In this document: positions 59,091-64,000 of the stretch, piece by piece | Position numbering within the stretch: position 1 is the first letter of the stretch | How the letters are laid out: every line of letters begins with the position of its first letter | Origin: Alkalihalophilus pseudofirmus OF4 | GTDB taxonomy: Bacteria; Bacillota; Bacilli; Bacillales; Bacillaceae_D | Length of the DNA: 64,000 bases | NCBI RefSeq assembly: GCF_000005825.2 | Contig: NC_013791.2 | Coordinates: 2,852,001 to 2,916,000 of the forward strand | Direction of reading: 5' to 3' | Notes under the pieces: generated by a model | The model's database searches: none | The model's input: only the letters and a program-made list of their open reading frames with translations | What the model was told of the DNA's origin: nothing | Made by a program: the position numbers and the translations under genes

Positions 59091-59636
59091 TTATGCCCCT
59101 AAATCATTTCGAATCCATAAGTCACGGATCCAATCAGATAAAAACGGCGTGTAATTCATCATTGTTTGAGCAACAATCGAGCGCTGCAATTGATCTTGTA
59201 CCAAATCAACCGGCAGCAATGCCGCCACATACAGCAGAATAAATAGAATTAAGTAGGTTTCTACAAAACAAAAAATGCTTCCTAGTAAACGATTAATTGA
59301 TCTTAAGATTGGTAGATGTGCTACAAAATCTAGCATTGACCCTACAATATGAAGTAGAATTTTTGTTCCAAAGAATAGAATAGCAAAAGCAATCCCAGAG
59401 TAATACACGCTCTCGCCATTAAAGGAATTAATAATCATTCCTACAGTGCTGTCTTGTGAAAATTGAGGATATGGAATCCATAGCTGGATATAGGATGCGA
59501 CCTCTTGATAGTAAGTATAAGCCACATACAAGGATACTATAAATCCAACTAGATGAATCAGCTGCAAAATAAGTCCACGTCTACGTCCTATAAAGAAACT
59601 CATTAATAAGAGTAGAAGGATAAGAAAGCTCAACAT
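59091..59636 (-). CDS. yshB: CvpA family membrane protein, YshB-like
   Basis: This 181-residue protein has four or five transmembrane helices with the CvpA pattern GRRRGLILQLIHLVGFIVSLYVAY near the start and ILRSINRLLGSIFCFVETYLI in the second half. CvpA is named for colicin V production in E. coli; its role in Bacillus is unknown. Its start overlaps the end region of zapA (one base between the genes), so the two are coupled. Confidence 0.88.
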   Translation of the reverse strand: MLSFLILLLLLMSFFIGRRRGLILQLIHLVGFIVSLYVAYTYYQEVASYIQLWIPYPQFSQDSTVGMIINSFNGESVYYSGIAFAILFFGTKILLHIVGSMLDFVAHLPILRSINRLLGSIFCFVETYLILFILLYVAALLPVDLVQDQLQRSIVAQTMMNYTPFLSDWIRDLWIRNDLGA

Positions 59637-59637
59637 A

Positions 59638-59985
59638 TTATTCGTCTCCTGTCGTACGGTTTGATCCCTTTGTTTCGTTTGATTCAGATCGACTTGGTTC
59701 GGATCGGTTTAATTCCCTTCGACCTAAATCTGATTTATCTCGCTCGGTTATTTCTTGCTCTAATCTCAACTGTAACTTTTTACATTCATCCACTACATTT
59801 ACAGCTGTTAGTACAGCAAGACGCGTTGTATCTAAATAAGGATTTCTTTTTTTTATTTCTCTCATTTTTTGGTCAACCTCTTGCGCCACTTCTTTTATAT
59901 GTGCCGGAGATTCTTGACCGACAACCGTATAGTTTTGACCATAGATTGAAACAGTTGTCCGTTGCTTTTCTTTTTTCTTAGACAC
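59638..59985 (-). CDS. zapA: Cell division protein ZapA
   Basis: ZapA bundles FtsZ filaments and promotes Z-ring formation. Residues 8-85 show the family pattern TTVSIYGQNYTVVG, HIKEVAQEVDQKMREI and the long coiled helix DTTRLAVLTAVNVVDECKKLQLRLEQEI. The start is a GTG with TAGGAGG eight bases upstream. It is about 30 residues longer than B. subtilis ZapA, due to a Ser/Arg/Glu-rich polar tail. Confidence 0.92.
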   Translation of the reverse strand: MSKKKEKQRTTVSIYGQNYTVVGQESPAHIKEVAQEVDQKMREIKKRNPYLDTTRLAVLTAVNVVDECKKLQLRLEQEITERDKSDLGRRELNRSEPSRSESNETKGSNRTTGDE

Positions 59986-60076
59986 AAAAGAAGCCTCCTA
60001 TCTCGACATTGTTCCTTCATTTATTCACTCAACTTGCACAATACTTTAAAGCATTATGCACAGTGTCTTCTATACC

Positions 60077-60082
60077 ATTATA
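60077..60082 (-). promoter_or_regulatory. Possible zapA-cvpA promoter (-10)
   Basis: A perfect TATAAT lies on the minus strand about 90 bases before zapA. The nearest -35-like sequence, TTGTCG, is 19 bases away, which is long. Confidence 0.5.
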
Positions 60083-60192
60083 CACAAACGGTATACAAAG
60101 CCGACAAAATCCTCCGTTTATCATAACACGAAGAAGGGTTGATGGAAATATCCTAGTTTCTTCTATTGGAAAAAAAAGAAAGGTTTCAAAGA

Positions 60193-60221
60193 AACCACTG
60201 CCGAGTCTTGCGGCAGTGGTT
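60193..60221 (-). terminator. Terminator after the PLD-family gene
   Basis: AACCACTGCCG and CGGCAGTGGTT form a perfect 11-base-pair stem with a seven-base loop, then TTCTTTG on the minus strand, ten bases after the stop. Confidence 0.85.
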
Positions 60222-60230
60222 GATCGCATC

Positions 60231-61640
60231 TTAATAAGTTGTTAAGCCTGTAATTTTTTGCATGCGGTATAAGAACCTCGTCAGCCATGTTGTATTATCT
60301 TCATATTCTTCGTACGGCACTGTATAATGCCCTTGTTCATTGTTCCACACCCGCTCAAAATAGCTGGTGATATCTTGTGAGAATTCCTGCTCATTCGGTG
60401 CCTTTACCCATAGGTTTGTCTCTAAATTATAGTCGCGTAAGTTACGGCTTGTAAAGTTAGCTGATCCTCCAATAACAGTAGTTTGATCTTCAGTTATTCT
60501 TGCCATTAATTTTGGATGAAATTGTTCGCCAATCGTATCGTACCATCTAACCTCGATTTGACCTTCTTCTAGTAATTCCGCTGCTACCGGACGATTTGGC
60601 AAGCCCACCTTTTCTTGTCCGAACGCATCTTTATTAGGGTCTAGCACTAAGCGTACTTGAACACCCCTGTTTGAAGCATCAATGAGGGAGTTAATAACGT
60701 CGCGGTCAGATAGGTAAAACATTGCAAACCACAGCTCATCTCCGCTTTCTGCTTCCTCTATTAACTCTAACGTACGTTCATATATTCTGCCTTCCGTAAT
60801 CACCCTAACTTCTGCTTCCCCTTCTTCTGCCGGACGAGCTTCAACATCAATTGTCGGACCATCTGAAAATTCGCTTGCAGCATTTTCAGTGTACACAAGC
60901 TCATCAATAATCGGCCCATCTACTTGAATAGCAATATTTGAATGATAAGCACTGGCATCATGAGGATTTGCTGAAGAAATAATCGCTGTTTTCTCTGTTG
61001 CTACTACTTTACGATGATTTGCTTTTACATTAAATAGCTTTAAATAAGATCTTAATGTCACGTCTGGAGCTTCCGGACTAAAGGCATTAGGAAGCCAGCC
61101 GCTGCCTGATTGACCAAACCATTGTATAAAGGTTCTCCAAATGCCTGAGTATAAAGGGTTTGAATCACGCAGCTGCGTTACATCAACAACAACCACATCA
61201 ATCCCTGCATCACGCAGCTGCTCAAAATGCTGTGACTTATGCGAGCCATACGTTGTATTAATTTCATCTGATAACACAAGCATTTCAATATCAGGTTCTG
61301 CTTGTTTTTTCTCAATTAATACATCTGTCATATGCTGGCTAAGAGGGGGGAAATCCAGCTCTGGATCATAAAAGTCATTATACAAAAACATATCAAATAC
61401 GATAAACTCTTCAGCTTCACTTACAGCCTCTTCAATTGCTGTGAAAATCTCATGCTCCATCTGGATGAGACCATCCTTTTGATACGTTAAATCGTATAAA
61501 AAATCTATATTATTCACGTAATAAGAGTCACTTTCATAAGAAACCCCTTCAGGAAGCGGACGGTAGATCCCATAAAGTGTAACGATAACTAGAATAGATA
61601 ATATTACAATAAGTCCATAACGCTTTTTCAGTGATGCCAC
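60231..61640 (-). CDS. Membrane-anchored phospholipase D/cardiolipin synthase-family protein
   Basis: The 469-residue protein starts with one membrane helix (YGLIVILSILVIVTLYGIY) and has two PLD HKD regions. The first is NHRKVVATEKTAIISSANPHD, the second FHPKLMARITEDQTTVIGGSANFTSRN. It should be an exported or membrane-bound phosphodiester transferase or hydrolase of unknown substrate. The start is uncertain: GTG 61640 sits almost on its AAGGAG, and a stop lies just upstream. Terminators on both sides make it monocistronic. It occupies the place of rnhC in the B. subtilis order. Confidence 0.82.
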   Translation of the reverse strand: MASLKKRYGLIVILSILVIVTLYGIYRPLPEGVSYESDSYYVNNIDFLYDLTYQKDGLIQMEHEIFTAIEEAVSEAEEFIVFDMFLYNDFYDPELDFPPLSQHMTDVLIEKKQAEPDIEMLVLSDEINTTYGSHKSQHFEQLRDAGIDVVVVDVTQLRDSNPLYSGIWRTFIQWFGQSGSGWLPNAFSPEAPDVTLRSYLKLFNVKANHRKVVATEKTAIISSANPHDASAYHSNIAIQVDGPIIDELVYTENAASEFSDGPTIDVEARPAEEGEAEVRVITEGRIYERTLELIEEAESGDELWFAMFYLSDRDVINSLIDASNRGVQVRLVLDPNKDAFGQEKVGLPNRPVAAELLEEGQIEVRWYDTIGEQFHPKLMARITEDQTTVIGGSANFTSRNLRDYNLETNLWVKAPNEQEFSQDITSYFERVWNNEQGHYTVPYEEYEDNTTWLTRFLYRMQKITGLTTY

Positions 61641-61657
61641 TCTCCTTCAACCAATTT

Positions 61658-61701
61658 AAAAGAACCCCCTGCCTTATCTTTTCCTTTTAGGCAGGGGGTT
61701 C
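61658..61701 (-). terminator. pheT terminator
   Basis: GAACCCCCTGCCT and AGGCAGGGGGTTC form a perfect 13-base-pair stem (61662-61674 with 61689-61701) followed by TTTT on the minus strand, 12 bases after the pheT stop. Confidence 0.92.
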
Positions 61702-61713
61702 AAACCACTTATA

Positions 61714-64000
61714 TTAAGATCTTAAAGAAGCTCCGATTTGTGCTTGCAGTTCCTCCAGCACTTTTTCATGGACAAGAGTAACATCTTCATCCGTCAGCGT
61801 TTTTTCTGGATCTAAGTAAGTTAATGAGAAAGCTAATGATTTCTTGCCTTCTTCCATATGCTCACCTTGATAAAGGTCAAATAACTGAACAGAGCGCAAG
61901 AGAGATCCTCCAGTTTGGCTGATCAGTTTTTCAACTTCCCCTGCTTGTACTTCACTGTTTACTACAAGGGCAATATCTCTTTGGATGGACGGGAATCTTG
62001 GCAGGCCTTGATACACCACATCTTCAACATCAACGTTTAATAACATTTCTAAATCAAGCTGGAAGACATACGTTTCACGCAAGTCCTCTTCTTTTTCAGT
62101 AGAAGGGTGGACTTGACCGATAAATCCTGCTTCTACATCATTCAGCATGATCACAGCCGTACGGCCTGGGTGCATTTTAGGACGCTTTGCTTGCTTGAAG
62201 CTTACCTGATCTTCTAACCCGAATTCAGCAAATAATCCTTCGACAATTCCTTTTACTACAAAGAAATCTACAGGCTTTTTCTCGCCTTGCCATGGATGTT
62301 CAAGCCATAACCCCGTAAATGCTGCTGCTACCATTTCTCGCTCTACCGGCTGGCTTGTCAGCACCTTTTCCTCACTTGTGAAGATCGATCCAACTTCATA
62401 CAAATGAAGATCTTGATTTTTACGGTTAAGATTATAGGTTAACACATCAAATAAATGCGGGATTAAGCTTGTGCGCATTGTGCTGCGGTCTTCACTCATC
62501 GGCATCGCTAAACGTACAGCTGTTTCTGCCGGAGACTCCTCTGCAAATCCCTCTGCTTTTTTAGGACTTGTTAATGAATACGTAATCGCTTGAGTAAGAC
62601 CCACGCTTTCAAGGTAGCGGCGAACGCGGCGGCGTTTTGCTTGATAAGGTGTTAATGCTCCTTGAGTCGTTGCTCCTACAGGCAATGTCGTTGGGATCGT
62701 ATCATAACCGTACAACCTTGCCACTTCTTCAAACAAATCTTCCTCAATCTGAATATCACCACGGCGAGTCGGAGCACTGATCACAAGGGTTTCTCCTTGA
62801 TCCTCATACGTAAACTGCAGACGGTTAAAAATACCCTCCACATCTGCTTTTGAGATGTCTGTACCTAGACGATTATTCATGCGTGGTAAGTTAAGATGCA
62901 CTTGTACTTCTTCTCTGTTTAATTGATCAGACTCCACCACACCAGATACAATGGTACCATCGCATAGTTCCGCAATAAGGGCTGCAGCGCGTTCTCCGGC
63001 AGCTTTTACACGGCTCGGGTCTACGCCTTTTTCAAAGCGAGCACTTGAATCACTGCGTAGTCCAAGGTCACGAGAAGCTTTTCTCACTGCAGCCGGATTA
63101 AAGTAGGCTGCTTCAAGAAGAATGGTAGTCGTTTCATCACTTACTTCTGAAGTTTGGCCGCCCATAACTCCAGCAATGGCCATCGGTTTCTCTCCATTTG
63201 TAATAAGAAGGTGATCAGTGCTAAGCGCTCGTTCTGCCTCATCAAGTGTAATCATTTTCTCGCCTTCACGGGCACGGCGAACCACTACTTCTTTTGATCC
63301 AAACTTATCATAATCAAAGGCATGAAGCGGCTGACCATATTCAAGCAGCACATAGTTAGTAATATCAACCACATTGCTGATTGGACGAATTCCAGCAGCT
63401 GTCAGACGGTTTTGCAGCCATAACGGGGATGGCCCTACTTTTACATCTTTTATAATTGCTGCACCGTAATAAGGGTTGTCATCGGTATTTTCCACATTTA
63501 CATCAATGTAATCTGAGGCATGCTCGTCATTAGTTTGCAGGGAAACAGCAGGTAACTCTACCTCACGATCATAAAGTGCAGCAACCTCATACGCGACACC
63601 TAACATGTTTAAACAATCTGAACGGTTCGGTGTAAGATCAAGCTCTAACACTGTATCATCTAAATTCAAGAGAGCAAGAGCATCTGCCCCTACTTCAACC
63701 TCTTCCTTGAATACATAAATACCTTCTGCAAAATCTTTATGTACAAGTTTGCTCTCAATTCCTAGTTCCTGAAGTGAACAAATCATACCGTGAGACGCCT
63801 CACCGCGAAGTTTAGCCTTTTTAATTTTGAAGTTGCCAGGAAGTACTGCCCCAACTTTGGCTACCGCTACATATTGACCTGCTGCTATATTCTTTGCACC
63901 GCAGACAATTTGAACTGGTTCCTCTTCTCCGATATCTACTTGGCAGACATTTAATTTATCTGCATTTGGGTGCTGTTCACATGAACGGACATACCCTACG
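61714..64000 (-). CDS. pheT: Phenylalanyl-tRNA synthetase beta subunit (N terminus cut by window edge)
   Basis: PheT forms the alpha2-beta2 synthetase with PheS, provides editing and binds tRNA. The visible 762 codons are open to base 64000 and start inside the tRNA-binding EMAP domain (HPNADKLNVCQVDIGEEE, then KIKKAKLRGEASHGMICS). B3/B4 editing, B5 and the C-terminal anticodon-binding FDX-ACB domain follow (for example FPSIQRDIALVVN). The frame from ATG 63786 is only internal. About 40 N-terminal residues are missing compared with the family. Confidence 0.96.
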   Translation of the reverse strand, partial: VGYVRSCEQHPNADKLNVCQVDIGEEEPVQIVCGAKNIAAGQYVAVAKVGAVLPGNFKIKKAKLRGEASHGMICSLQELGIESKLVHKDFAEGIYVFKEEVEVGADALALLNLDDTVLELDLTPNRSDCLNMLGVAYEVAALYDREVELPAVSLQTNDEHASDYIDVNVENTDDNPYYGAAIIKDVKVGPSPLWLQNRLTAAGIRPISNVVDITNYVLLEYGQPLHAFDYDKFGSKEVVVRRAREGEKMITLDEAERALSTDHLLITNGEKPMAIAGVMGGQTSEVSDETTTILLEAAYFNPAAVRKASRDLGLRSDSSARFEKGVDPSRVKAAGERAAALIAELCDGTIVSGVVESDQLNREEVQVHLNLPRMNNRLGTDISKADVEGIFNRLQFTYEDQGETLVISAPTRRGDIQIEEDLFEEVARLYGYDTIPTTLPVGATTQGALTPYQAKRRRVRRYLESVGLTQAITYSLTSPKKAEGFAEESPAETAVRLAMPMSEDRSTMRTSLIPHLFDVLTYNLNRKNQDLHLYEVGSIFTSEEKVLTSQPVEREMVAAAFTGLWLEHPWQGEKKPVDFFVVKGIVEGLFAEFGLEDQVSFKQAKRPKMHPGRTAVIMLNDVEAGFIGQVHPSTEKEEDLRETYVFQLDLEMLLNVDVEDVVYQGLPRFPSIQRDIALVVNSEVQAGEVEKLISQTGGSLLRSVQLFDLYQGEHMEEGKKSLAFSLTYLDPEKTLTDEDVTLVHEKVLEELQAQIGASLRS

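Overview
The window reads as chromosomal DNA of an aerobic, endospore-forming Firmicute of the family Bacillaceae. Gene order closely follows the Bacillus subtilis hemA-lon-clpX-tig, ilv-leu, gerM-murI-gerE-sdh, lysC-uvrC-trxA-etf and mutS2-polX-zapA-pheT neighbourhoods. GerE, GerM and a LonB-type protease mark a spore former. SdhCAB, ETF and fatty-acid degradation genes mark a respiring, lipid-using cell. The very acidic linker of GerM and the general flavour of the proteins would suit an alkaliphilic or halotolerant lineage, but that is inference. No prophage, insertion sequence, CRISPR array or defence island was seen; this is mainly core genome.

Layout (most genes on the minus strand, read right to left). 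1-13.8 kb: tetrapyrrole operon hemA-hemX-hemC-hemD (hemD cut by the window edge), engB-lonA, lonB, clpX, tig and a TPR gene (ysoA-like), with one divergent LiaI/LiaF-like membrane protein. 14-16 kb: a plus-strand HemAT oxygen sensor followed by a 547-base gap holding three different inverted-repeat elements. 16-27 kb: the complete branched-chain amino-acid set, ilvE-ilvD, then a T-box leader, then ilvB-ilvH-ilvC-leuA-leuB-leuC-leuD. 27.4-28.3 kb: a small orphan gene and a tRNA-Gly/tRNA-Arg pair with a broken tRNA-Gly copy between promoter and genes. 28.3-33 kb: ysnB, rdgB, rph, gerM, murI and a MarR regulator with a clear operator. 33-36.8 kb: ptsI, ptsH, glcT and the oppositely oriented gerE. 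36.9-46.5 kb: ysmA, sdhBAC, a Ktr potassium channel, yslB, lysC under a lysine riboswitch, and uvrC with an SOS box. 46.6-54.1 kb: trxA, etfA, etfB, fadB, fadR and two tandem acyl-CoA ligases. 54.2-64 kb: a tiny membrane-protein gene, a DUF350 gene, mutS2, polX, cvpA, zapA, a PLD-family protein and pheT (start cut by the window edge).

The most interesting parts are regulatory. The glucose-type antiterminator gene glcT lies directly upstream of ptsH with no ptsG between them, yet a GlcT-type RNA antiterminator hairpin and a terminator-like stem remain in front of ptsH. GlcT itself has lost both PRD2 histidines. The two neighbouring acyl-CoA ligases appear to be under different control: a perfect CcpA cre site in one promoter and a FadR-like box in the other. 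A 29-codon membrane peptide gene follows the DUF350 gene with its own ribosome binding site, and lysC carries an internal GTG start that would yield the small aspartokinase subunit.
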